DNA of 64,000 bases, taken from contig NZ_KB893135.1 of the NCBI RefSeq assembly GCF_000374005.1, forward strand, positions 497,371-561,370, written 5' to 3'. Below are positions 41,779-50,714 of the stretch, piece by piece. Position 1 is the stretch's first letter; every line of letters starts with the position of its first letter. The notes under the pieces are model-generated. The model made no database searches, was not told the origin of the DNA, and saw nothing but the letters and a program-made list of their open reading frames with translations. The stretch is from Kiloniella laminariae DSM 19542. GTDB lineage: Bacteria; Pseudomonadota; Alphaproteobacteria; Kiloniellales; Kiloniellaceae. The position numbers and the translations under genes were made by a program.

Positions 41779-42768
41779 TTACTGCCCTTCCAGCAGTGAC
41801 CGGCGCTGAACCAGCTCACCTGCCAAAAAATCCATGCAGGCCCTGATACGTCCAACACTACGCAGATCGGGATGGGTCAAGAGCCAGAGCTCCCCGGTCA
41901 GTTCTGGCAAAGGCCCGGCAAGTCGCAGCAGACTGCTGTCTTCATCAGCCATAAAGCAGGGCAGAATAGCCAGACCGGCACCGGCCCGCACAGCATCGGC
42001 GACTGCCAGAAGGCTGTTGTGGCGGGTGCGCACAGAAGGCTGCAATCCCTTTTCACGCAACCATCGTGCAAGGGGGAGATAAAACAGCTTCTCACCCGGA
42101 CCAACCCAGACCTGCTGTTGCAAAACGGCCAAAGGGACCGTCAGGGGCACATCCCTGGGGACATCCTTCAAGCCAGCAGGTGATCTACCAGATGAACCGG
42201 CCAGCGACCCCTCAGGAACTCTGTCCTCCAGATGTTGTTGCGCATAACTTTTGTGACAGTAAACCGCCATGGCAATATCTGAAAGACGACGTCCGATCAT
42301 GTTATCTCCAGCCTCCTTGCTTGGCCGGAGCGCAATATCTGCATCACGACGGTTCAGATTGACGATCTCGTTTGAACAGTCGATTTCCAGCTCAATTTCT
42401 GGAAATCTCTTTTGCAAAGCGACCAATATCGGCGAAAGAAAATTGATCAGCAGCGTATCCGTCGTGGTGATCCGTACCAGCCCCGCAGGCTCAAGCTCCT
42501 GTCCCAAAATCTGGCGTTCCAGACCAACCAGATCCTGGTCAAACCGGCCCGTCAGCGCCGCAAGTCTTTCTCCTGCAGCTGTCAGACTGTAACCATCCCG
42601 GCCGCGCTCAAATAATTTGGCGGCCAGCTTTTCTTCTATCTGGTTGATATGACGAAACACCGTTGCATGGCTGATGCCCAGGTTCCGTGCCGCAGCGGAA
42701 AGAGAGCCCGCTTCAGCAACTGCCAGCACCGTGCGCAGATCACGCCAATATTCCCCCTGTTCATTCAT
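41779..42768 (-). CDS. LysR-family transcriptional regulator
   Basis: 329 residues. The N-terminal winged helix is clear: AEAGSLSAAARNLGISHATV, then FRHINQIEEKLAAKLFERGR. A two-lobe effector domain of about 230 residues follows. It is divergent from a glutathione S-transferase gene, its likely target. A palindrome with 7-base arms sits just upstream of its start. An insert near residue 190 (VPEGSLAGSSGRSPAGLKDV) is unusual and Ser/Gly-rich. The effector is unknown. Confidence 0.88.
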   Translation of the reverse strand: MNEQGEYWRDLRTVLAVAEAGSLSAAARNLGISHATVFRHINQIEEKLAAKLFERGRDGYSLTAAGERLAALTGRFDQDLVGLERQILGQELEPAGLVRITTTDTLLINFLSPILVALQKRFPEIELEIDCSNEIVNLNRRDADIALRPSKEAGDNMIGRRLSDIAMAVYCHKSYAQQHLEDRVPEGSLAGSSGRSPAGLKDVPRDVPLTVPLAVLQQQVWVGPGEKLFYLPLARWLREKGLQPSVRTRHNSLLAVADAVRAGAGLAILPCFMADEDSSLLRLAGPLPELTGELWLLTHPDLRSVGRIRACMDFLAGELVQRRSLLEGQ

Positions 42769-42788
42769 GCAAAGGTAATCTCCATTTT

Positions 42789-42805
42789 TGGATAATTGTT
42801 ATCCA
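42789..42805. promoter_or_regulatory. LysR operator candidate
   Basis: TGGATAA and TTATCCA are perfect arms around TTG. The site is 21 bases upstream of the LysR start and between the divergent LysR and GST genes, the normal place for autoregulation. Confidence 0.55.
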
Positions 42806-42936
42806 CAAACAAACAGATTAAATCAGCAGGAAGCAGGCAACAAGAGCAATAACAAATCCCCGGGCTCCCTACGGAAAACAGCCTTATGTTCAAACCTCGG
42901 GCAGACCAGAGCAAATGACAAAACAGGAGTACGATC

Positions 42937-43752
42937 ATGACCGCCCCTCTTCTCACCCCGCAAAAATACCCCGCAGCAGGAACTGGGATTGCCCCCGCTC
43001 CCCCCCAAGACCTTATCCATGGCCTTACCCGGGACATTACCAGAACTCCCCCCCAGCCAGACAGCCAACTGGAACTGGTCAGCTTTAACCTCTGCCCCTA
43101 TGTCCAAAGGGCGATTATCCTGCTGACAGAAAAAGGTATCCCGCACAAACGCAGCTATATTGATCTGGCAAATAAGCCGGACTGGTTCAACAAACTCTCA
43201 CCCTTGGGCAAGGTTCCTCTGCTTGTAACACCCGCCGGTACTCTTTTTGAATCTGCCGTTATATTGGAATATCTTGATGAAACAGCAGGAACCTCTCTTC
43301 ATCCGGAAAGTGCTTTTGAGAAGGCACGGCATCGCTCCTGGATCGAGTTTTCTTCCTCTATCCTCGCGACAATTTCAGGTTTCTACAGCGCTTCAACCCG
43401 GCAAAAGCTGGAAGAACAGGCACAACTGTTAACGGAAAAATTTTCATGGCTTGAGCAAAGTCTGAAAGAGCACAGCTATTTTTCCGACAGCAATTTTCGT
43501 CTGGTGGATGCCGCTTATGCACCCGTTTTCAGGTATTTTGATGTCTTCGAAAGCTTTTGTGATTTTGATTTTTTCCGGAACGCCCCCAAAGTCAGAAACT
43601 ATCGAACAGCTCTGGGCTTGCGTCCTTCGGTCAAATCAGCGGTCAGAGCAGACTACCCTGATCTGCTTCTCGCGTTTCTCAGGCGTAAAAATTCCAGTCT
43701 CTCAGGACTGATCCCCGATGATCTCTTTCTGGGAGAGCCCAACAGAAAGTGA
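42937..43752 (+). CDS. glutathione S-transferase family protein
   Basis: 271 residues. A proline-rich leader of about 44 residues precedes a thioredoxin-like domain: ELVSFNLCPYVQRAIILL with Cys53 in a CPYVQ motif, typical of omega/DHAR-like and other Cys-type GSTs, then GKVPLLVTPAGTLFESAVI. The C-terminal helical domain contains RLVDAAYAPVF. It probably performs thiol transfer or dehydroascorbate-type reduction with glutathione. The ATG follows AGGAG. It is divergent from the LysR gene. Confidence 0.85.
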   Translation: MTAPLLTPQKYPAAGTGIAPAPPQDLIHGLTRDITRTPPQPDSQLELVSFNLCPYVQRAIILLTEKGIPHKRSYIDLANKPDWFNKLSPLGKVPLLVTPAGTLFESAVILEYLDETAGTSLHPESAFEKARHRSWIEFSSSILATISGFYSASTRQKLEEQAQLLTEKFSWLEQSLKEHSYFSDSNFRLVDAAYAPVFRYFDVFESFCDFDFFRNAPKVRNYRTALGLRPSVKSAVRADYPDLLLAFLRRKNSSLSGLIPDDLFLGEPNRK

Positions 43753-44004
43753 TCAGAGAAAAACTGCAGAGACTGCAAGTTCCCTTTCACAGCTGGATGC
43801 TTCCCGTCAAAGATACAGATCTCCTGTTCGAGGAAAGCACCAACCGAGAATGCCTTTCAGATCCCCGCTTCCTCCAATAAAAAAGCTGTTATCCGGTTTA
43901 CTCGCTTCCCCGCTTCCTATAAGAACGAACTTGCGTGATCTCTGGTTGATCCTGGATCGCGGGAACCACGGGTCCGGCCCTGTGCCGGTAGCAGATATTA
44001 GGGG

Positions 44005-45063
44005 ATGAACGTGGCCATCGCTGCGGATGTAAAAGCTGATCAGAGTGCAACTCCGTCAAAGAATAACCAGGCCAAAAACGGCATGGATGTTCTTCTCGAC
44101 CTCGTGTCAGATGATCTCAAGGCCGTCAACGCCCTGATCATGAAACACATGCAGTCGGATGTTGTATTGATCCCGCAACTGGCCGGACATCTTATTGCGG
44201 CTGGTGGCAAGCGCCTGCGCCCCCTTCTGACCCTGGCTTCTTCCAGACTTTGCGGCTACCAAGGCGATCGTCACCTTGGCCTTGCTGCCTGTATCGAATT
44301 TATTCACACCGCGACCCTGTTGCACGATGACGTGGTCGACGAAAGTGACCTGCGTCGCGGACGCGATACCGCCAACGCCCTTTTTGGCAACAAGCCATCG
44401 GTTCTGGTTGGTGATTTTCTCTTCAGCCGTGCTTTTCAGCTGATGTCGCGCGACAGTTCGCTGGAAGTCATCCGTATTCTATCCGATGCATCCGCCGTGA
44501 TTGCCGAAGGTGAAGTTCAGCAGTTGATGACCAGCAACGATCTGGAAACAGACCGTGATGCCTATCTCAAGGTTATCAGTGGCAAAACCGCCGTGCTCTT
44601 TGCCGCCTCCTGTCAACTCGGCGCTGTGGTTGCCGACCGCCCGCAGAGCGAAGCCGACGCACTGGAATCCTATGGACAGTATCTCGGCATCGCCTTCCAG
44701 CTGGTCGACGATATTCTTGACTATTCCGCCAAACAGGCCGCACTGGGCAAAACTGTCGGTGATGATTTCCGCGAAGGCAAGATGACCCTGCCGATCATCC
44801 TGGCTTACGAAAAAGCCACAGCTGATAATAATGTCGAGGAACTTTCTTTCTGGAAACGTGTGATCGAGGAGCTTGATCAGACCGAAGACGATCTGGCACA
44901 GGCAATTGCCCTGATGCACAAACATAATGCACTGGAAGACAGTATGGCGTTTGCACGTGATTACGTCCAAAAAGCAATCGATGCCCTGTCGATTTTCCCC
45001 GACAGCCCGGAAAAAAATGCCCTCGTCGGGGCGGTCGAATTCTCGATTTCCCGCGAATTTTAA
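44005..45063 (+). CDS. ispB: long-chain polyprenyl diphosphate synthase (IspB type)
   Basis: 352 residues from the ATG at 44005; a GTG at 44011, better spaced from AGGGG, may be the real start and removes two residues. GGKRLRPLLTL, then LLHDDVVDESDLRRG and FQLVDDILDYSA carry the two aspartate-rich Mg-binding motifs. It extends isoprenoid chains for ubiquinone. In alphaproteobacteria the product is often decaprenyl, but length cannot be read directly. The stop codon lies within a 15-base degenerate triple repeat. Confidence 0.92.
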   Translation: MNVAIAADVKADQSATPSKNNQAKNGMDVLLDLVSDDLKAVNALIMKHMQSDVVLIPQLAGHLIAAGGKRLRPLLTLASSRLCGYQGDRHLGLAACIEFIHTATLLHDDVVDESDLRRGRDTANALFGNKPSVLVGDFLFSRAFQLMSRDSSLEVIRILSDASAVIAEGEVQQLMTSNDLETDRDAYLKVISGKTAVLFAASCQLGAVVADRPQSEADALESYGQYLGIAFQLVDDILDYSAKQAALGKTVGDDFREGKMTLPIILAYEKATADNNVEELSFWKRVIEELDQTEDDLAQAIALMHKHNALEDSMAFARDYVQKAIDALSIFPDSPEKNALVGAVEFSISREF

Positions 45064-45101
45064 CTGCCCGGATTTTAACCGACCAGATATTAACCGACCT
45101 G
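45057..45101. repeat. 15-bp degenerate tandem repeat, three copies, spanning a stop codon
   Basis: Copies at 45057-45071, 45072-45086 and 45087-45101 share the pattern AT(T/A)TTAAC(T/C)G(C/A)CC. The first includes the TAA stop of the polyprenyl synthase; the others repeat TTAA. Confidence 0.75.
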
Positions 45102-45247
45102 CCCCGCCAACCGGGACAGCTTGGTCATATTCCTGACCTTATGGTTGTTTTTTTTCACAAAGCAGACTAGGCTTGCCGGGCTCTTGGGACAAAACTCGCC
45201 CAGAATACCGGCTTTACTTGCAACCCCCTGCCAGAGAAAACACCGCC

Positions 45248-45862
45248 ATGACCCCTGAATTCCTGCTGACATCTCTTGTCATTATCGTTATTCCCGGCAC
45301 GGGTGCGGTCTACACCATTGCGACAGGTCTTGCTGCAGGTCGGCTCTCCAGTATCTTTGCGGCTTTCGGGTGTACGCTGGCTATTGCCCCCCATATGGCG
45401 GCAGCAATTTTTGGCCTCGCCGCTATTCTGCACACCAGCGCGGTGCTGTTTCAGGGCATAAAGATTTGTGGTGTCGTCTATCTGCTCTATCTGGCTTATC
45501 AGGCCCTGAAATCCCAAGGCCCGCTGAAAATCAGCGAGGCTGGAAATTTGCCCGTCAGTAAAACCAAAATTATTCAGAGCGGAATATTGATCAACTTGCT
45601 CAATCCCAAACTCTCGATCTTTTTCCTCGCCTTTCTGCCCCAGTTTGTCGATCCCGTCTCCGCCAACTGGGCGGGGGAAACCCTGCTTCTCGGCGGGATC
45701 TTTATGGCCATGACTTTTGTCGTTTTCAGTCTCTATGGTCTTTTTGCCTCTGCCTTGCGAGAGGTCGCGCTCGGCAGCGAAACCTTCATGCGCTGGTTCC
45801 GCCGCACCACAGCAACGGCTTTTGCCGGCTTTGGTATCAAGCTTGCTTTCAGCGAACAATAG
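45248..45862 (+). CDS. LysE/RhtB-family amino acid exporter
   Basis: 204 residues from the ATG at 45248. Six membrane segments are visible. The opening LTSLVIIVIPGTGAVYTIAT, then GLAAGRLSSIFAAFGCTLAI, and GILINLLNPKLSIFFLAFLP match LysE/RhtB proteins, which export amino acids or related metabolites. It stands alone on the plus strand; the substrate is unknown. Confidence 0.88.
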   Translation: MTPEFLLTSLVIIVIPGTGAVYTIATGLAAGRLSSIFAAFGCTLAIAPHMAAAIFGLAAILHTSAVLFQGIKICGVVYLLYLAYQALKSQGPLKISEAGNLPVSKTKIIQSGILINLLNPKLSIFFLAFLPQFVDPVSANWAGETLLLGGIFMAMTFVVFSLYGLFASALREVALGSETFMRWFRRTTATAFAGFGIKLAFSEQ

Positions 45863-45983
45863 CTTCCCGGGATTTCAGATTACGCACCGAAATTCTCAGG
45901 ATAACGAAGGTTAATGAACATTAACTTTCTGTCAATCCTGTTCGATTAAGCTCTTCGTCACAGGAGCTGACAGGTATGATTAC

Positions 45984-46706
45984 ATGAAGATAATCCGGAC
46001 ATCACAGGCCGTGAGCCGTTTAAGCATCATTCTTGCCATTGTTGTGCCCCTGATTTTCATTGCTGTCGTCGTTCTGAAGAACCAACGCTTTCCAGCAGGT
46101 TTTGAGATTATAAAATTCGGTGGTATCATGCTGGCCATCGGTATTGTTGTCTGGATTTCCGTCCGGATTACAGCCGTCCTTGCTGAAATGTTCAGTAAAT
46201 GGCTCGACAAGTTACTTGATAGAGACTGGAAATATCCTTCCCGACAAGCTGGTGCCGCTCAGAAGTTTTCCGAGAATAAATATCAGCCCAAGATTATTGA
46301 TGCGGAAATTCTTGAGGAAGAGAACCACCATCCCTCTGTTGGGCAAAACGCTGATTCTTCAGACCAGGCCCAGGCATCACATCATCGTGGAGATGCAAGA
46401 GCAGAGCCTGATTGGGCCAAAGCCAGTCCTTTTGAAAGCTCTCCCGACGACAAAAAGATCAAACGCAAGCGCCTGATCGGGCCGCCCTCCCGGCTGAGTA
46501 AGACCATCATGGTGGCAACAACTGCTCTGATATTCTTTGCCCTGATCAATAACCTGATGGAAAACCATTGGCATTCCCTGCTTGCACCGCTTCCTCTGCT
46601 TTGGGGGGCCATATGTCTGTGGCGGATCTGGGATCCCAAAAATGCTCCGGCTGTAACCCCGGGCGGGGAGAAAGATTCTTCAGCAGCCAACAGCAATAAA
46701 AGCTAG
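45984..46706 (+). CDS. membrane protein of unknown function
   Basis: 240 residues. Two membrane segments (about 13-30 and 45-65) are followed by a charged, disordered middle (WLDKLLDRDWKYP, then acidic and His-rich parts to about 165). Two more hydrophobic segments lie near 175-190 and 198-210. I do not recognise a family. The PKIIDAEILEEENHH segment looks like a linear motif of the kind found in membrane proteins that recruit partners. No strong ribosome site is visible. Confidence 0.6.
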   Translation: MKIIRTSQAVSRLSIILAIVVPLIFIAVVVLKNQRFPAGFEIIKFGGIMLAIGIVVWISVRITAVLAEMFSKWLDKLLDRDWKYPSRQAGAAQKFSENKYQPKIIDAEILEEENHHPSVGQNADSSDQAQASHHRGDARAEPDWAKASPFESSPDDKKIKRKRLIGPPSRLSKTIMVATTALIFFALINNLMENHWHSLLAPLPLLWGAICLWRIWDPKNAPAVTPGGEKDSSAANSNKS

Positions 46707-46835
46707 ACCAGCTCGCCCCCTTTCCCGGATTAAAAAATCTAATCCTGACGAATAGATTTTATCCTCTTGCCAGAAACATCAGAACGGGTAGAGTCCGGGC
46801 ACAATAATTACCCAAATCCCCGATATGGTGAGCAG

Positions 46836-47729
46836 ATGTTTCTTGTTGAGATTGCAGCCCTCTCTGCCGCCGCCGTATGGGCGATCGGGGGAATGGTATC
46901 AACCACACCCGCAGAGCGCCTTGGCACCATCGGCTTTAACCGTATCCGTATGCAGCTGGTTTTTGTTATGCTGGCGGCTTATGTTACGATATTTGGCGGT
47001 TGGGACAGCATCCGTCCAGACCAGATGGCCGAAGTGCTGGTGTCCGGACTGATCGGTATCCTCTTGGGGGATACCGCGCTTTTTGCCACCCTCAACCGTC
47101 TTGGCCCGCGCAGAACTGCCATTCTCTTTTCCACCAACGCTCCCATGAGCACCCTGCTGGGCTGGGTCTTCCTTGATGAAGTTCTCTCGCCTTCCGCCCT
47201 TGCCGGAACCCTGCTGGTCATTGCCGGGGTTGTTCTGGCGATTGTCTATGGCAAGCGCCGTGCCCAGCTTCACAAGTGGGAAGAAATAAAAGGTCCCCTG
47301 ATCGTCGGCGTCGCAATGGGCCTGCTCGCAGCGCTGGGGCAGTCTCTTGGCTCTCTTGTTGCCAAGCCTGTTATGGCTTCTGGTGCTGATCCTGTGGCCG
47401 TAGCCGCAGTGCGTGTGGGCATTACCGCGCTTGGCCTGACCATTCTGGCCTCGACCCGCATTCAGGCCTTCAAAATGAAAAACCCGCTTGACCGCGAAAC
47501 CCTGGGTCTCGTGATTATCTCGGGCTTTCTGGGGATGTGTGTCGGTATGACGCTGATCCTCTATGCCCTCGCCCAGGGGGATGTCGGGGTCGTTGCAACT
47601 CTCTCGGCAACCACCCCGGTTCTGATGTTACCGATGATGTGGTTCCGGACCAAGGAACGCCCCGCAGCAGGTGCCTGGATCGGGGCTGTCCTGGTCGTCT
47701 GTGGTACGGGCCTGATTTTCATCGGCTGA
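46836..47729 (+). CDS. EamA/DMT-superfamily transporter
   Basis: 297 residues from the ATG at 46836. Ten hydrophobic segments form two EamA repeats (AALSAAAVWAIGGMVS, then PLIVGVAMGLLAALGQSLGS). LLGDTALFATLNRLGPRRTA is a helix-connecting segment typical of this subgroup. It exports a small metabolite; the substrate is unknown. It differs from the EamA gene at 22409 and the two are not recent duplicates by eye. Confidence 0.85.
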   Translation: MFLVEIAALSAAAVWAIGGMVSTTPAERLGTIGFNRIRMQLVFVMLAAYVTIFGGWDSIRPDQMAEVLVSGLIGILLGDTALFATLNRLGPRRTAILFSTNAPMSTLLGWVFLDEVLSPSALAGTLLVIAGVVLAIVYGKRRAQLHKWEEIKGPLIVGVAMGLLAALGQSLGSLVAKPVMASGADPVAVAAVRVGITALGLTILASTRIQAFKMKNPLDRETLGLVIISGFLGMCVGMTLILYALAQGDVGVVATLSATTPVLMLPMMWFRTKERPAAGAWIGAVLVVCGTGLIFIG

Positions 47730-47915
47730 TTTCCCTTGATACAAACCATTTATTTGCAAGCAAAAACAATCTTTTAAAACAAATCACGACAGATCATTCA
47801 CCGTTACTGACAGATACTTTGGCAATAATTACAATATTTGCAGATGAAAAAGATATTTTAATCTTTATGACTTATCTTCGTAATCCTGGCTTCACAAAAA
47901 AAACCGGGAAGAAGA

Positions 47916-49613
47916 ATGCAACTGATAAAAAACGCGGGCTTTCGCATCGGGCATCGCCTGATCGCCCTGATCATTGTTTCCTCGGTAGGTCTTCTTATCG
48001 TTGGTGGTTTTTCCATTAACAATCTCAGAAATGACCTGCTCAACCAGAAACAGCTGGAACTCAAGCATATTATTGAATCGGCGGTAGGTATTGCCGACAG
48101 CTATCACGCCCGTGCCCAAAATGGCGAGCTATCCGAAGCTGATGCCCAGAAAAATGCCCTACAGGCGATCAATGGCATCCGTTATGGAGATGGTGATTAT
48201 CTCTGGGTGAACGATATTAATTCCGTCATGATCATGCATGCCGTCAAACCGGCACTTGATGGCCAAGATCTGAGCAAACTGGAAGACCCCAACGGCAAAT
48301 TGATCTTCCCGGCCTTTGTCAGTGCCGTCAAGACGTCCGGTGGCGGCTATGTCGACTATCTCTGGCCCAAACCCGGACAGGAAGAACCCGTCGAAAAACT
48401 TTCTTATGTCCAGAGCACCAAAAACTGGGGCTGGATTATCGGTACCGGCGTTTATATGGATGATTTTGATGCCGCGCTGCTTGAACGTATCCAGTTGCTG
48501 ATTGCCATTATTGCCGTTGCCCTGATCACCACCATTGTCATCTCCATTGCTGTCACCCGCAGCATTACAGGCCCTCTGGGGCGGATGACTAACGCGATGA
48601 TGGACCTGGCCACCGGAAAGACCGATACAGAGATCCCGCAACCAAGCTTCAACGATGAAATCAAGGATATGGCAGAAGCGATGGAGGTCTTCCACCGCAA
48701 TGCCAGCGAACGGCAGCGCCTGCAGAGCGAGCAGGAAGAACAGCAACGCCGGGCACAGGACGAAAAACAGAAAATGCTGAGCGACCTGGCCCACAACTTT
48801 GAGCAGTCTGTTGGCGCCCTGACACAAAAAGTTGCCGACAGTGCAGTTCAATCCAGTGCCGGAGCCCAGGAAATGGCAGCTGTCGCCGTTGCCACCAGCG
48901 AAGAAGCCCGTGCCATCGTCGAGATCTCGCACACCGCCTCGCGAAGTGTCAACGCCGTGACCAATGCTTCCCAGCTCCTGACCTCTTCTATCGAAGAAAT
49001 TGACCAGCGGGTACGGGAGTCTTCTTCCGTTGCCAGCGACGCCGTGATCCAGATTGAAAAGACCAACAAGGAAGTCGAGGGTCTTTCCGAAGCAGCCCGT
49101 AAAATCGGCGATGTGGTCGGTCTGATTTCCGATATCGCCGAGCAGACCAACCTCCTGGCACTCAACGCGACGATTGAGGCCGCCCGTGCCGGAGAAGCAG
49201 GCAAGGGCTTTGCGGTTGTTGCCTCTGAGGTGAAATCCCTGGCAACCCAGACGGCTAAGGCAACCGAGGAGATTTCGGAACAGATCATGTCAATGCAAAG
49301 TGCGACCGGAACAGCCGTCGGTGCGATCAAGGGTATTCAGGACATCATCACCCGGATCGACGAAATTGCCGGGACCATTTCTGAATCCGTCTCGCGTCAG
49401 AATCAGGCGACACATGATATTGCCCAAAATGTTCAGGAAGCCTCCTATAGCACAGGACAGGTTACAGACACCGTCGACCGTGTCCGCAGCACTGCAGAGA
49501 ATACCAGCTCTGCTGCACAGGCGGTCGAAGGGATGATCCTGGAAATGACCGACCACGCCGACAAACTCGGCAAGGAAGTTGAAGCCTTCCTCAGTAAAGT
49601 CAGGATCGCCTGA
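47916..49613 (+). CDS. methyl-accepting chemotaxis protein with Cache sensor
   Basis: 565 residues. A first membrane helix lies at about 15-35. A periplasmic sCache_2 domain to about 185 contains [20 protein letters not shown] and [16 protein letters not shown] second helix lies at about 190-212, followed by HAMP and the signalling domain. The hairpin tip is intact in [20 protein letters not shown]. sCache_2 domains often bind small organic acids. There is no CheR-tethering pentapeptide at the C-terminus. It ends before a strong bidirectional terminator. No che genes are near. Confidence 0.93.
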   Translation: MQLIKNAGFRIGHRLIALIIVSSVGLLIVGGFSINNLRNDLLNQKQLELKHIIESAVGIADSYHARAQNGELSEADAQKNALQAINGIRYGDGDYLWVNDINSVMIMHAVKPALDGQDLSKLEDPNGKLIFPAFVSAVKTSGGGYVDYLWPKPGQEEPVEKLSYVQSTKNWGWIIGTGVYMDDFDAALLERIQLLIAIIAVALITTIVISIAVTRSITGPLGRMTNAMMDLATGKTDTEIPQPSFNDEIKDMAEAMEVFHRNASERQRLQSEQEEQQRRAQDEKQKMLSDLAHNFEQSVGALTQKVADSAVQSSAGAQEMAAVAVATSEEARAIVEISHTASRSVNAVTNASQLLTSSIEEIDQRVRESSSVASDAVIQIEKTNKEVEGLSEAARKIGDVVGLISDIAEQTNLLALNATIEAARAGEAGKGFAVVASEVKSLATQTAKATEEISEQIMSMQSATGTAVGAIKGIQDIITRIDEIAGTISESVSRQNQATHDIAQNVQEASYSTGQVTDTVDRVRSTAENTSSAAQAVEGMILEMTDHADKLGKEVEAFLSKVRIA

Positions 49614-49634
49614 TTTTACCTCTCCCGTGTTTTT

Positions 49635-49676
49635 GAAACGAGTAGATCCCGCAGTTTTCCGGGGTCTACTCGTTTC
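49635..49676. terminator. bidirectional terminator, 16-base arms
   Basis: GAAACGAGTAGATCCC (49635-49650) pairs with GGGGTCTACTCGTTTC (49661-49676) with one G-T-type mismatch. TTTT tracts flank it. It separates the convergent chemotaxis receptor and C45-family genes. Confidence 0.8.
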
Positions 49677-49695
49677 TGCTCTTTGGTTTTATCTG

Positions 49696-50682
49696 TCAGT
49701 AAAGTGGTACATGGTCCGGGTAACGGATCTGGCGCTTTTCAATGGTGGGTTCGGCAAAACTGTGCGACCAGACAGCTCCCGGCCAATGGATATCGATCCC
49801 CCCCCGAAGCGGCCAGTAGACCGAGGTATAGAGCGTGCCAAAGCCACGGGAGAAGTTCGTTGAATAGAGCGGTGGCTTGAGGAAGGCACCGATAAATTTT
49901 TCGGCGGGCTCCTCATGCATGGTCAGACGCTGCAACAAAAACCGCTCACGCTCAACGGTTGCTGTTACCCGCGCATGCAGATGCCATTCAACGTGTTCCT
50001 GATGGTTGGTCGCAACCCGGGTATCCTTGACCAGAACGTCCCGGTCCGGCGAAAGATATACCGTCACATAGGCCCCGGAACGATCCACACAGGTCACATT
50101 ATAGGCCATATGACAGGGAATACGGCGCAGAACGGCAATAGCCTCTTTTGTTGTATCACAAAACTCCAGGATATAGCGCAGGATCAGCGGCACACCGAAG
50201 CCATTGCCCACGACCCGCCGCCCGCCAAAGGTCAGCGAAATCGCCAGCCCCGCATCGTTAAGGCCATCAACCACGCCCCACATACCATCGGAAATTGCCA
50301 TGACCCGGCGACCATTCCAGGCACTGTCGAGCAGGACCCCGTCACAAAGTTCTGGGGCATAGTCATAGTTCCGCACCAGCATGGGCTCATCCCCCAGCCA
50401 GACCGCTTGTGAACAGCCGGAAAGGTAAAGTGGCGGGCGATAAAAACTGAGAAAACGGGCGGCGAGATCTCCGCCGCCCGCCAGTTCACAAAGATGTTCG
50501 TAGGTCGGCACCAGTTCCGGCATGTAGCGTTTCATTGCCCGAAGTCCGGCAAGATAGGTCTGTCTGGCTGCGATGCCCTCGCTCAGAAACCACTTTTCAT
50601 AGGCTGGCCACAAACGATCAAACAGATCCTTCCAGGCCGGGCCAGCCTTGGTCTCATAGAGCTTTTCAAAAACAAGATCCAT
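49696..50682 (-). CDS. C45-family autoproteolytic acyltransferase/hydrolase
   Basis: 328 residues. LSGCSQAVWLGDEPMLVRNYDY places Cys90 where the N-terminal nucleophile of acyl-CoA:6-aminopenicillanate acyltransferases appears after self-cleavage; shortened motif GCSQAVW. MWGVVDGLNDAGLAISLTFG and ATNHQEHVEW are further C45/NTN-hydrolase marks. Such enzymes form or cleave amide bonds, including acyl transfer to amino acids. It is the third gene of a unit with an ATP-grasp enzyme (32-base gap) and a large PLP decarboxylase. The substrate is unknown. Confidence 0.78.
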   Translation of the reverse strand: MDLVFEKLYETKAGPAWKDLFDRLWPAYEKWFLSEGIAARQTYLAGLRAMKRYMPELVPTYEHLCELAGGGDLAARFLSFYRPPLYLSGCSQAVWLGDEPMLVRNYDYAPELCDGVLLDSAWNGRRVMAISDGMWGVVDGLNDAGLAISLTFGGRRVVGNGFGVPLILRYILEFCDTTKEAIAVLRRIPCHMAYNVTCVDRSGAYVTVYLSPDRDVLVKDTRVATNHQEHVEWHLHARVTATVERERFLLQRLTMHEEPAEKFIGAFLKPPLYSTNFSRGFGTLYTSVYWPLRGGIDIHWPGAVWSHSFAEPTIEKRQIRYPDHVPLY

Positions 50683-50714
50683 CTTGCTACACTTCTGCCG
50701 AAACCAGGTCGACC

